From Sphaerimonospora sp050942215 (GTDB taxonomy: Bacteria > Actinomycetota > Actinomycetes > Streptosporangiales > Streptosporangiaceae), in the NCBI RefSeq assembly GCF_050942215.1, contig NZ_CP192056.1:4588001-4652000 (forward strand): a stretch of DNA of 64,000 nt, given 5' to 3'. Of this stretch, positions 17,627 to 25,725 are shown piece by piece. Under the pieces are notes generated by a model that saw nothing but the letters and a program-made list of their open reading frames with translations, had not been told where the DNA came from and made no database searches. The position numbers were made by a program, and so were the translations under genes. Each line of letters begins with the position of its first letter. Within the stretch, counting starts at the first letter, position 1.

Positions 17627-18508
17627 TCAGCTTTTCACGGCCCCGCTGGACAGATCGGTCCGCCAGTAGCGCTGCATGGTGAGGAACAGCGCGATCAGCG
17701 GGATGAGCGACAGCATCGTCCCCGTGATGATCAGGTTGTACAGCGAGGGCTGGTTGGCCCCGGCGGCGAGCAGCGTGTACAGGCCCACCGTCAGCGGGAA
17801 CCTGTGGTCGTCGCCGAGCATGATGAACGGCAGCAGGAAGTTGTTCCAGATCGCGACGAACTGGAACAGGAAGATCGTCACCATCCCCGGGGTCAGCATC
17901 GGCAGCGCCACCCGGCGGAACAGGCGCCACTCCCCCGCGCCGTCCAGCCGGCCCGCCTCCAGCAGGGAGTCCGGGATCGCGGCCTGCGAGTAGATCCTGG
18001 CCAGATAGATGCTGTACGGGTGCAGGATCTGGGGCAGCAGCACCGACCAGTAGGTGTCGGCCAGCCCCACCTTGGAGAACAGCAGGTACTGCGGGATCGC
18101 CAGCACGACCGACGGCACCAGGATGCCGCCGATGAGCAGGTTGAAGATCAGAGTTCTGCCGGGGAAGGAGTACTTCGCCAGCGTGTAGCCCGAGATCGTG
18201 GACACCGCGGTCGACAGCACGGCGCCGCCCCCGGCGTACAGGACGGTGTTGAGCAGCCAGAGCCAGAAGACGCCGTCGCGGTAGGCGAACAGGTCGGACA
18301 CGTTGGACAGCAGGCCGGTGCCGGGCGCGAAGGTCGGGATGGAGAACAGCTCGGCCTTCGACTTGGTGGCCGCGACCACCACCCAGCTCACCGGGAACAG
18401 GGTGTAGATCGCACCCAGCACGAGCACCCCGGTCGGCACGATCCCGAGTGACCGGCGGGCCTTCCACCGGGCGTGGCCGGCGGTCGCCGTCAGCGTGGTG
18501 GCGGCCAT
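17627..18508 (-). CDS. Sugar ABC importer permease, MalG type
   Basis: This 293-residue inner-membrane protein has the six-helix layout of carbohydrate-uptake family 1 permeases and the cytoplasmic EAA loop EAGRLDGAGEWRLF, which contacts an ATPase. It pairs with the permease upstream; its ATG overlaps that gene's TGA (TGATG). No ATP-binding subunit is encoded here, so the complex probably uses a shared MsiK-type ATPase encoded elsewhere, as is common in actinomycetes. Context (GH42, GH53) suggests galacto-oligosaccharide uptake. Confidence 0.93.
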   Translation of the reverse strand: MAATTLTATAGHARWKARRSLGIVPTGVLVLGAIYTLFPVSWVVVAATKSKAELFSIPTFAPGTGLLSNVSDLFAYRDGVFWLWLLNTVLYAGGGAVLSTAVSTISGYTLAKYSFPGRTLIFNLLIGGILVPSVVLAIPQYLLFSKVGLADTYWSVLLPQILHPYSIYLARIYSQAAIPDSLLEAGRLDGAGEWRLFRRVALPMLTPGMVTIFLFQFVAIWNNFLLPFIMLGDDHRFPLTVGLYTLLAAGANQPSLYNLIITGTMLSLIPLIALFLTMQRYWRTDLSSGAVKS

Positions 18509-19404
18509 CAGTCCTCCCCGAACGCGTGGTTCTTCACGACGCGCAGGAATCCGAACGACAGGACGAGGGAGATCGCGGCGATCACCATGGACGTCGCCGC
18601 GGCCGAGTACAGATCGCCGGTGACGAACGCGTCGCGGTAGACCTTCATCAGCGGGCTCCAGGTAGAGCTGATCGTGTTCGTCAGCGGCCGCAGCGTGGTC
18701 GGTTCTGTGAACACCTGGACGGTCGCGATGACGGAGAACACGGTGGTCAGAATGATCGCCGGGGTCAGGATGGGGATCTTGATGCGCAGCGCGATCCGCA
18801 CCTCGGTCGCACCGTCGATCCTGGCCGCCTCGTAGTAGTCCCTGGGTACGGCACGCAGGGCCGTGTAGAGCACGAGCATGTTGAAGCCGGTGCCGCCCCA
18901 GACCGCCACGTTGGCCATCGAGAACGTCACCACGTCGGCGCTCAGGAAGGGCCGGTCGCCGAACGGGCTGAGGCTCGGCAGGTAGAGGAAACCCCACATC
19001 AGGGTGGCCGCCACGCCCGGCACCGCGTACGGAAGGAAGATCGAGATCCGGGTGAACCGGGCCAGCCGCACCTTCGCCGCGTCGAGCATGAGCGCGAACA
19101 GGAGGGCGAGCCCCAGCATGACCACCAGCACGAGCGCGCCGTAGCCGAGAACGCGCAGCCAGCCGGCCCACAGCTCGCCGTCGCCGACGGCCGCCGCGTA
19201 GTTGTCGAGCCCGACGAAGATCTCCCTGCGGGCGCCCGCCCCGAGCCCGAGACCGGAGACCTTCGTCCGCCGCAGGCTGAGGTAGACCGTGTATCCGATG
19301 GGCAGGGCCAGGAAAAGCGCGAACAGCGCCATGGCCGGGGCGAGGAACATATAGGGCACGGCACCCGCGCGATGCGCGCGGGCCCCACTCTTGCGACGGA
19401 TCAT
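18508..19404 (-). CDS. Sugar ABC importer permease, MalF type
   Basis: This partner permease has six or so membrane helices beginning with VPYMFLAPAMALFALFLALP and the EAA loop EAARIDGATEVRIAL. I chose the ATG at 19404 (298 residues, MIRRKSGARAH). A GTG at 19419 and a TTG at 19482 are also in frame; the latter would overlap the end of the binding-protein gene. The gene sits between the binding protein and the MalG-type permease in one operon, and should form the channel for galactan-derived oligosaccharides. Confidence 0.9.
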   Translation of the reverse strand: MIRRKSGARAHRAGAVPYMFLAPAMALFALFLALPIGYTVYLSLRRTKVSGLGLGAGARREIFVGLDNYAAAVGDGELWAGWLRVLGYGALVLVVMLGLALLFALMLDAAKVRLARFTRISIFLPYAVPGVAATLMWGFLYLPSLSPFGDRPFLSADVVTFSMANVAVWGGTGFNMLVLYTALRAVPRDYYEAARIDGATEVRIALRIKIPILTPAIILTTVFSVIATVQVFTEPTTLRPLTNTISSTWSPLMKVYRDAFVTGDLYSAAATSMVIAAISLVLSFGFLRVVKNHAFGED

Positions 19405-19471
19405 GCTCCGGGCCCTTGTCACTGGGCTGTCACTGGGCTGCACTGGTCTGTCATCCGGCCACGCCGGGGTG

Positions 19472-20791
19472 TCATTCGGCAAGGGTGAAACCGGACTTGC
19501 GCATGTCGGCGACCGTGGTCTCCTGCATGGTTCGTACGGCGTCCGCGAAGCCGGACCTGGCGGCGACGGCCTTGTCGAACGCGTCCTTGTAGGCGTTGTA
19601 GGTCACGTTGACGTTCGGGCCGAAGGTGAAACCGCGGGCGGTGGCGCCGATCTCGGCCGCCCGCTGCCAGAAGTCGGGCTGGTTGGTGAAGTAACCGGGG
19701 GCCTCGGTGAGCAGCGCGGCGCCCTTGACGGAGGCGGGGTAGATCGAGCCCTCCTCGATCAGTAGGCCGAGTGCCTGCGGATCGGTGTTCAGCCAGGTGG
19801 CGAACCGCGCGGCCGCCGCCTTGTCGGGCGACTTGGCGGCCACCGCCGTGGAGGAGCCGCCCCAGAACCCGCTGTGGTTCTCCCCCGCGTTCCACTGGGG
19901 CAGCGGCGCGATGGCCCACCTGCCCTCGGCCTTCGGCGCGTTGCTGGACAGCACGCCCGGGCCCCACACCGCCGAGGGCCAGGTGAGAAGCCGGCCGTCG
20001 TTGAGCGCCTTGTTCCACTCCGGGGTGAAGAACGGCATGCCGTCGATGACGCCCTCCTTGACGAGACCGCCCCAGTAGCCGGCGACCTTCGCGGTGGCCT
20101 CGTCGTCGACGCCGACCTTCCAGGCGTCACCGCTGATCGACCACCACTGGGCGCCCGCCTGCTGGGAGAGCCCGGCGAACCAGCCCGGATCCTTGCTGGA
20201 GAAGGTGCCGAGGAAGACCTTCGGGTCCTTCTCGCGTACGGCTCTGGCGGTCTGCGCGTATTCGTCCCAGGTCTTCGGCACCTCGATGTCGTACTTCTCG
20301 AACAGGTCCTGGCGGTAGTAGAGCATCATCGGCCCGCTGTCTTGCGGGACGGCGTAGACGGCGTCGGTGCCGAGCGTGACCAGGCCCCAGATCCCGTCGC
20401 CGAACTCGGTCCTGGCCTGCTCCGTCTCGGCCCTGATGTCGGCCACCGCGTCGGCGGCGACGAACGAGGGCAGCATCTGGTACTCCGCCTGGACCAGATC
20501 GGGCGGGTTGCCCGCCTTGGCGGCGGTGAGGAACTTGGCCGCCGCGTCGTCGCCGCCGGCCTGCTTGCTCACGGTCACCCGGATGTCGGGGTGCGCCTGG
20601 TTCCACACCGCGACGATCTTGTCCATGTTCGGGACCCAGGTCCAGTAGGTCAGCTCGACCGGTCCGGCCGGCGCCGTACCCGTGCCGTCGCCGGCCGGGG
20701 CCTGCGGCTCGCCGGAACCGCCGGAGCACGCCGTGGAGATCATGGCGGCGAGAATCGCGACCGCCGCAGCTGTTAGCCGATTTATGCGCAT
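19472..20791 (-). CDS. Sugar ABC importer solute-binding lipoprotein (galactan locus)
   Basis: This 439-residue protein is a cluster-B, family-1 extracellular sugar-binding protein. Its signal peptide ends in the lipobox ISTAC (Cys at about 22), so it should be lipid-anchored outside the membrane. Typical features include ELTYWTWVPNMDKIV at the start of the mature fold, NPPDLVQAEYQ, and VPKTWDEY in the middle. It is the first gene of the minus-strand importer operon and faces the GH42 gene across 203 bases that contain two copies of a LacI-type operator. Galacto-oligosaccharide binding is inferred from these neighbours. Confidence 0.92.
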   Translation of the reverse strand: MRINRLTAAAVAILAAMISTACSGGSGEPQAPAGDGTGTAPAGPVELTYWTWVPNMDKIVAVWNQAHPDIRVTVSKQAGGDDAAAKFLTAAKAGNPPDLVQAEYQMLPSFVAADAVADIRAETEQARTEFGDGIWGLVTLGTDAVYAVPQDSGPMMLYYRQDLFEKYDIEVPKTWDEYAQTARAVREKDPKVFLGTFSSKDPGWFAGLSQQAGAQWWSISGDAWKVGVDDEATAKVAGYWGGLVKEGVIDGMPFFTPEWNKALNDGRLLTWPSAVWGPGVLSSNAPKAEGRWAIAPLPQWNAGENHSGFWGGSSTAVAAKSPDKAAAARFATWLNTDPQALGLLIEEGSIYPASVKGAALLTEAPGYFTNQPDFWQRAAEIGATARGFTFGPNVNVTYNAYKDAFDKAVAARSGFADAVRTMQETTVADMRKSGFTLAE

Positions 20792-20832
20792 ACATGCCTC
20801 CAGGCGGGGGGCGAGAATACTGGAGCGTCCAT

Positions 20833-20848
20833 CTGTGAACGTTCACAG
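20833..20848. promoter_or_regulatory. LacI-type operator, importer side
   Basis: CTGTGAACGTTCACAG is a perfect 16-base palindrome 42 bases before the binding-protein ATG. With the near-identical copy at 20958-20973 it brackets the divergent promoter region, so one LacI dimer per promoter could repress both operons. Confidence 0.8.
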
Positions 20849-20957
20849 ACTGGAAGGCCGATCCGGTGATGTCAATGGCCGTTACGCGGTTGTTAGCGGA
20901 CCCGCTTTCATCAGCGCCGATACCGTTGGGTCTTCTCGCTCCCCGGATTGTGCGTTA

Positions 20958-20973
20958 CTGTGCACGTTCACAG
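20958..20973. promoter_or_regulatory. LacI-type operator, beta-galactosidase side
   Basis: CTGTGCACGTTCACAG differs from the other copy at one base. It ends 21 bases before the GTG of the GH42 gene, overlapping the expected transcription start. The two centres are 125 bases apart. Confidence 0.78.
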
Positions 20974-20994
20974 AGGCAATATCGAGGGGGAGCT

Positions 20995-22995
20995 GTGCCC
21001 GGATATCCCGTCCTGCCCGAGGGGCTCGCCTACGGCGGCGACTACAACCCCGAGCAGTGGCCGGAGGAGGTATGGCGTGAGGACGTCCGCCTGATGCGGG
21101 AGGCCGGGGTGAACCTGGTCACGGTCGGCGTCTTCAACTGGGGGTTGATCGAGCCGGAGGAGGGTGCGTACGACTTCGGCCGGCTCGACCGCATCCTCGA
21201 CCTGCTCCACTCGGCGGGGGTCTCGGTCGATCTGGCCACCCCGACCGCGTCGCCGCCCACCTGGTTCCGCCGCCGCTACCCGGGCAGCCGGCTGGTCGAC
21301 CGGGACGGGCGTGTGCTCGGCGGGGGTTCCCGGCATGGCTTCTGCCCCAGCTCGCCCGACTACGCCGCCGCCGCCGAACGGGTGGTCGAGGCGTTGGCCG
21401 CCCGCTATGCCGGGCATCCCGCGCTGGCCATGTGGCATGTGCACAACGAGTACGGCTGGGCCAACGCGCACTGCCACTGCCCGACCTCGGCCGAGGCGTT
21501 CCGCGCCTGGTTGCGGGACAGGTACGGCGAGGTCGGCGCGCTCAACGCCGCCTGGGGGACCACGTTCTGGGGGCTGACCTACGGCTCGTTCGACGAGGTC
21601 GAGCCGCCCGTCGTGGCGCCGGTCGGCCTGCTCAACGGGCTCCAGCTCGACTTCATGCGGTTCTCCGTCGACGCGCACATCGCCTGTTTCCGGCGCGAGC
21701 GCGAGGTGATCCGCCGATTCAGCGATCTTCCGGTCACGACCAACTTCATGATCCCCAACTGCAAGCCGATGGACTACTGGCGGTGGGCAGCGGAGGTCGA
21801 CGTGGTGGCCAACGACCACTATCTCGACTCCGCGCGCGCCGATCCGCACATCGAGCTGGCCATGGCCGCCGATCTCACCCGGTCGGTGGCCGCAGGCCGC
21901 CCGTGGATGCTCATGGAGCACTCGACCGGCGCGGTCAACTGGCAGCCGCGCAACCTCGCCAAGCGGCCCGGCGAGATGCGCCGCAACAGCCTCGCCCACG
22001 TGGCGCGCGGCTCGGACTCCGCGCTGTTCTTCCAGTGGCGGGCCTCACGCTACGGCGCGGAGAAGTTCCACTCGGCGATGGTGCCGCACGCCGGGACGGA
22101 CTCCGGGATCTGGCGCGATGTGGTCGCGCTCGGCGCCGACCTGCGCAGGCTCGGCGGGGTCCGCGGCGCGCGGGTCCGGGCGGAGGTCGCCCTGGCGTGG
22201 GACTGGGAGTCGTACTGGGCGCTGGAGCTGGAGTGGCGGCCCTCGGTCGACCTGCGGTTCCGCGAGCGGATGGAGGCCTACTACGAGGCGCTGTGGCGCG
22301 AGCACGTCACCGTTGACTTCGTCCATCCCTCGGCCGATCTGTCGCCGTACAGGCTGGTCGTCCTGCCCAGTTCCTACCTGCTCGCCGAGGCGTCGGCCAA
22401 GAACCTGCACCGCCACGTGGAGGCCGGCGGCCACCTGCTCGTCTCCTACTTCTCCGGCATCGTCGACGAGAACGACGGCATCCACGCCGGGCCGCACCCC
22501 GGGGCGCTGCGCGAGGTGCTCGGCGTGTCCGTCGAGGAGTTCCACCCGCTGCGCGCCGGCGAGACCGTGGCGCTGCTGCCGTCGGCCGCGACCGGCCGGA
22601 TCTGGTCGGAGCGGGTACGCCTGGCGGGTGCGCGAGCCGTACATCGCTTCGCCGACGGGCCGGACGCCGGGCATCCTGCGGTCACGCGGCACGACCTCGG
22701 CGCAGGCACGGCGTGGTACGTCGCCACCGCGCTCGACCCCCGGCCGGGCCCGGAGCCGGGAGACGACCTGCGCCGGCTCCTCGCAGGCGTCCTCGATCAC
22801 GCGGGTGTGGCCCGGCCGCGCGGCCTGCCCGACACGCTGGAGATCGTACGGCGCGGCGACCACCACTTCCTGATCAACCACGCGGACGAGCCGGTGACGG
22901 TCGACGGGGTGACCGGCGCCGGCGTGCTCGACGGGGCCGAGTACGCGGGGTCGGCGACCGTACCCGCCGGGGGGGTCGTCGTCGTCCGCACATAG
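20995..22995 (+). CDS. Beta-galactosidase, glycoside hydrolase family 42
   Basis: This 666-residue enzyme cleaves terminal beta-galactose from short galactosides in the cytoplasm; there is no signal peptide. GH42 features are GGDYNPEQWP at the start, GVFNWGLIEPEEGAYDFG, the acid/base glutamate E152 in WHVHNEYG and the nucleophile E308 in MLMEHSTGAVNWQ. A conserved Cys-rich site (CHC at 160-162) is visible. The C-terminal part is the GH42 trimerisation and beta domains. The GTG at 20995 has a strong GAGGGGG ribosome site; the open frame extends 43 codons upstream but through the operator. It is divergent from the importer operon and followed by the GH53 galactanase. Confidence 0.95.
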   Translation: MPGYPVLPEGLAYGGDYNPEQWPEEVWREDVRLMREAGVNLVTVGVFNWGLIEPEEGAYDFGRLDRILDLLHSAGVSVDLATPTASPPTWFRRRYPGSRLVDRDGRVLGGGSRHGFCPSSPDYAAAAERVVEALAARYAGHPALAMWHVHNEYGWANAHCHCPTSAEAFRAWLRDRYGEVGALNAAWGTTFWGLTYGSFDEVEPPVVAPVGLLNGLQLDFMRFSVDAHIACFRREREVIRRFSDLPVTTNFMIPNCKPMDYWRWAAEVDVVANDHYLDSARADPHIELAMAADLTRSVAAGRPWMLMEHSTGAVNWQPRNLAKRPGEMRRNSLAHVARGSDSALFFQWRASRYGAEKFHSAMVPHAGTDSGIWRDVVALGADLRRLGGVRGARVRAEVALAWDWESYWALELEWRPSVDLRFRERMEAYYEALWREHVTVDFVHPSADLSPYRLVVLPSSYLLAEASAKNLHRHVEAGGHLLVSYFSGIVDENDGIHAGPHPGALREVLGVSVEEFHPLRAGETVALLPSAATGRIWSERVRLAGARAVHRFADGPDAGHPAVTRHDLGAGTAWYVATALDPRPGPEPGDDLRRLLAGVLDHAGVARPRGLPDTLEIVRRGDHHFLINHADEPVTVDGVTGAGVLDGAEYAGSATVPAGGVVVVRT

Positions 22996-22999
22996 GCGT

Positions 23000-23045
23000 C
23001 CTCCGGCTCCGTGCCGTCACCTTGCCGACGGCACGGAGCCGGAGG
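23000..23045 (+). terminator. Perfect 19-bp stem-loop between GH42 and GH53 genes
   Basis: Bases 23000-23018 pair without mismatch with 23027-23045 around the 8-base loop ACCTTGCC. It begins five bases after the GH42 stop codon. It is either a terminator separating the two genes or a partial terminator or 3'-stabilising stem that gives the secreted galactanase a different level from the beta-galactosidase. No T-tract follows. Confidence 0.75.
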
Positions 23046-23087
23046 GTCCGGGGGACTTCCATCACTCCTCTCCTGACCGGAGGAAGC

Positions 23088-24179
23088 ATGAAAAGGATCC
23101 TCGCGGCACTGGTGCTGTGCGCCGCCACGGCACTACCCGCCGCGTATCCGGCGCAGGCCGCCACCACACTGACCATGCGCGGAGCAGACGTCTCCACCGT
23201 GCAGCGCGCCCTCGACCTGGGCGCGAAGTACTACGACGCGAACGGCAACCAGAGGGATCCGCTCGACATCCTCAAGGGCATCGGCGCAAACTACGTCCGC
23301 CTGCGGATCTGGAACAACCCGGCCAGCGGCTACAACAACAAGGCGAAGGTGCTGCAGTACGCCAGGACGGTCAAGGCCAAGGGCCTGAAGCTGCTCATCG
23401 ACTTCCACTACTCGGACACCTGGGCGGACCCCGGCAAGCAGTACAAGCCCGCGGCCTGGTCCAGCCACGGCATCGGCCAGTTGCAGACCGACGTCTACGA
23501 CTACACCTACGACGTGTGCTCGAGCCTCAAGGCACAGGGCACCACCCCCGACAGCGTGCAGATCGGCAACGAGATCAACGTCGGCATGCTGTGGAACGAC
23601 GGCAAGGTCGTCAACAACGACTTCACGAACCTGAGCCTGCTGCTCAAGGCCGGCTACAACGCGACCAAGGCCTGCAACCCGGGCACGCAGGTGATCATTC
23701 ACACCGCGAACGCGGACAGCGACGCCCACGCCCGCTGGTTCTACGACGGCATCAGGGCCAAGGGCGTGCCCTGGGACATCACCGGCCTGTCGTACTACTG
23801 CATGTGGCACGGCTCGCTGTCCAACCTGTACAACGTGATCTCGGACATGCGGTACCGCTACGGCAAGCCGGTCGTCATCGCCGAGACGGCCTACCCGTTC
23901 ACCGCCGACAACGCGGACTCCACCCCCAACTCGGTCACCTCGGGGTGTCCGGGGTACGGCCTCACCTGGCAGGGACAGGGCGCCGAGTTCACCGCGGTGC
24001 AGAACACCGCGCGCAACGCGGGCGCCGTCGGCGTCTTCTACTGGGAGCCGACCTGGTACGCGGTGCCCGGTAACGGCTGGGATCCGGCGGACATCAACGG
24101 CAGCGGCGACGGCTGGGACAACATGGCCATGTTCAACTGGACGGGTCACCTCAACCCGCACGTCAGGTGGACCCCCTAG
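23088..24179 (+). CDS. Secreted arabinogalactan endo-beta-1,4-galactanase, GH53
   Basis: This 363-residue enzyme cuts the beta-1,4-galactan backbone of plant type I arabinogalactan. A Sec signal peptide covers about 1-24 and ends at YPAQA-A. GH53 motifs are MRGADVSTVQ, VRLRIWNNP, the acid/base E162 in QIGNEINVGM and the nucleophile E266 in VVIAETAYPF. The calcium-loop-like GNGWDPADINGSGDGWDN lies near the end. No binding module is attached. The ATG at 23088 has GGAGGAAGC upstream. Oligosaccharides it releases would be taken up by the importer at 17627-20791 and split by the GH42 enzyme. Confidence 0.95.
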   Translation: MKRILAALVLCAATALPAAYPAQAATTLTMRGADVSTVQRALDLGAKYYDANGNQRDPLDILKGIGANYVRLRIWNNPASGYNNKAKVLQYARTVKAKGLKLLIDFHYSDTWADPGKQYKPAAWSSHGIGQLQTDVYDYTYDVCSSLKAQGTTPDSVQIGNEINVGMLWNDGKVVNNDFTNLSLLLKAGYNATKACNPGTQVIIHTANADSDAHARWFYDGIRAKGVPWDITGLSYYCMWHGSLSNLYNVISDMRYRYGKPVVIAETAYPFTADNADSTPNSVTSGCPGYGLTWQGQGAEFTAVQNTARNAGAVGVFYWEPTWYAVPGNGWDPADINGSGDGWDNMAMFNWTGHLNPHVRWTP

Positions 24180-24193
24180 GAGACTTCGGCCAG

Positions 24194-24252
24194 GCCGGGA
24201 GGAGGACCGCACGCCGGGCCCCATACGGCGGGGACCCGCTCCTCCTCCCGGC
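24194..24252. terminator. Bidirectional stem-loop between galactanase and ROK gene
   Basis: GCCGGGAGGAGGA (24194-24206) pairs perfectly with TCCTCCTCCCGGC (24240-24252). The 33-base loop is itself GC rich. It lies between two converging genes (stops at 24179 and 24335) and is the best terminator candidate for both. Confidence 0.7.
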
Positions 24253-24334
24253 GCGGCCTCGGGCACCGCGCAGATGCCGGGCCCGCGAGGGTCTTCCACG
24301 GGTGAAGGGGCCGGACGGGCGAAGGCCGAGCCGG

Positions 24335-25510
24335 TCACACCGTGTCAGAGAAGATCTCCTCGCGGGCCCGGCCGAGCGCCGCGACGATCGCGCCGCTCAG
24401 CACCGCGTTGCCCTCGACCTCGCTCACCGCGACGGCCGGGCGGCTGGGGCAGATGCGGGCCACCGCCTCCTCGACCCTGGCCGCCAGCGTCTTCCCCCCG
24501 GCCCTGCCGACATCGCCGCTCAGCACCACCAGGCCGGGGTCGAGCACGACGGACACCGCGGCGACGCCGATCGCGAGCCGTCCCGCCAGCTCGTCGAGGA
24601 ACTCCTGGTTGCCCGTGGCCAGAGCCGTACGGACCAGGTCCGCGACGCCGGCGTCCGGTCCGGGGCCGGTGTTCAGGCCATGGGCCCGGCCGAGCCCGAC
24701 CAGCGCGTCTCCCCCGACGAGACGCTGGAAGGATCCGCTCTGCGGGGCGGTGACGTCGGTCGGCAGCGGCTCCCCCGGGACGGGCAGCCAGCCGATCTCG
24801 CCCGCGCCGCCGGTGACGCCGCGATGCAGCCTGCCGCCGAGCATCACCCCGAGCCCCTGGCCGACGCCGGCCCACAGGATCGCGAAGTCCTCCACGCCCC
24901 TGGCGGCGCCGTGCGTCTGCTCGGCGAGCGCGGCGAGATTGACGTCGTTCTCTATGATCACGCAGTCGCCGAGGACGTCCCGCAGGCCGGCGAGGACGCC
25001 GAGGTGCCAGGCGGGCAGGTCGAACGAGTAGCGCACCTCTCCGCTCATGGGGTCGACGACGCCGCGCGTGCCGATCACCAGACAGCGCAGCCGGGACGGC
25101 TCGACCCGGGCGGCCTCGCAGGCCCGCGTGACGGCCCCGTGGACCATGCGCACCGGATCGCCCGCATCGGTCGGATCGACCATGATCTCCGCGATGACGG
25201 TCCCGGTGATGTCGGCGACGCCGACGGTGACGCTGTCGGGCAGCACGTCGATGCCCGCGACGTACGCGCTCGCCGGATTGACGCCGTAGAGGGCCGCGTT
25301 GGGCCCCCGGCCGCCCGGCCGCTCACCGGCGGCGGTGACCAGCCCCCTGGTCTCCAATCGGGACAGAAGCTGACCTGACGTCACCTTTGAGAGGCCGGTA
25401 AGCTCTCCCAACTCGGCCCTGGTCAGCGGGCCCTTGGAGAGGAGCAGTTCCAGTGCCGCACGGTCGTTGATCTGCCTGAGCAGCCTGGGTGTTCCAGGTC
25501 GTCGAGACAC
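24335..25510 (-). CDS. ROK family repressor of the amino-sugar locus (copy 1)
   Basis: This 391-residue protein has an N-terminal winged helix (RAALELLLSKGPLTRAELGELTGLSKVT) and a ROK domain with VIIENDVNLAALAE. The usual ROK zinc motif CxCGxxGCxE is absent; the equivalent stretch reads GAGEIGWLPVPG. It closely resembles the second ROK protein at 30783-31967 along its whole length, so they are paralogues. It is divergent from the binding-protein gene at 25726, and the palindrome TTTCTTATAAGAAA lies between them, so it probably represses both itself and the importer. Confidence 0.92.
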   Translation of the reverse strand: MSRRPGTPRLLRQINDRAALELLLSKGPLTRAELGELTGLSKVTSGQLLSRLETRGLVTAAGERPGGRGPNAALYGVNPASAYVAGIDVLPDSVTVGVADITGTVIAEIMVDPTDAGDPVRMVHGAVTRACEAARVEPSRLRCLVIGTRGVVDPMSGEVRYSFDLPAWHLGVLAGLRDVLGDCVIIENDVNLAALAEQTHGAARGVEDFAILWAGVGQGLGVMLGGRLHRGVTGGAGEIGWLPVPGEPLPTDVTAPQSGSFQRLVGGDALVGLGRAHGLNTGPGPDAGVADLVRTALATGNQEFLDELAGRLAIGVAAVSVVLDPGLVVLSGDVGRAGGKTLAARVEEAVARICPSRPAVAVSEVEGNAVLSGAIVAALGRAREEIFSDTV

Positions 25511-25538
25511 CGGCTGATTCCCCTCTCGTCACGATCCG

Positions 25539-25574
25539 CTAACAGTAGTTTCTTATAAGAAAGTTTCTTGTTAG
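25539..25574. promoter_or_regulatory. ROK-type operator upstream of the amino-sugar importer
   Basis: TTTCTTATAAGAAA (25549-25562) is a perfect palindrome, nested inside CTAACA (25539-25544) and TGTTAG (25569-25574). This AT-rich patch stands out in high-GC DNA and lies 29 bases from the ROK start, and about 150 bases before the binding-protein GTG. NagC/ROK proteins often bind such TTTC...GAAA sites. Confidence 0.7.
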
Positions 25575-25725
25575 TTTAGCGCCAGCCACCCCGGAGGCAA
25601 CCGATCAGGCCTCGGGACGCCATGAGCGCCGACCGAAAGGAGAGCGCCCCGGTCCGGTGAGCGGCATGCCGCCCGCCCGGTCGAGGCGCCCGCCGGACGC
25701 GAAGCCGGGAAGGGAGACACCCAAC

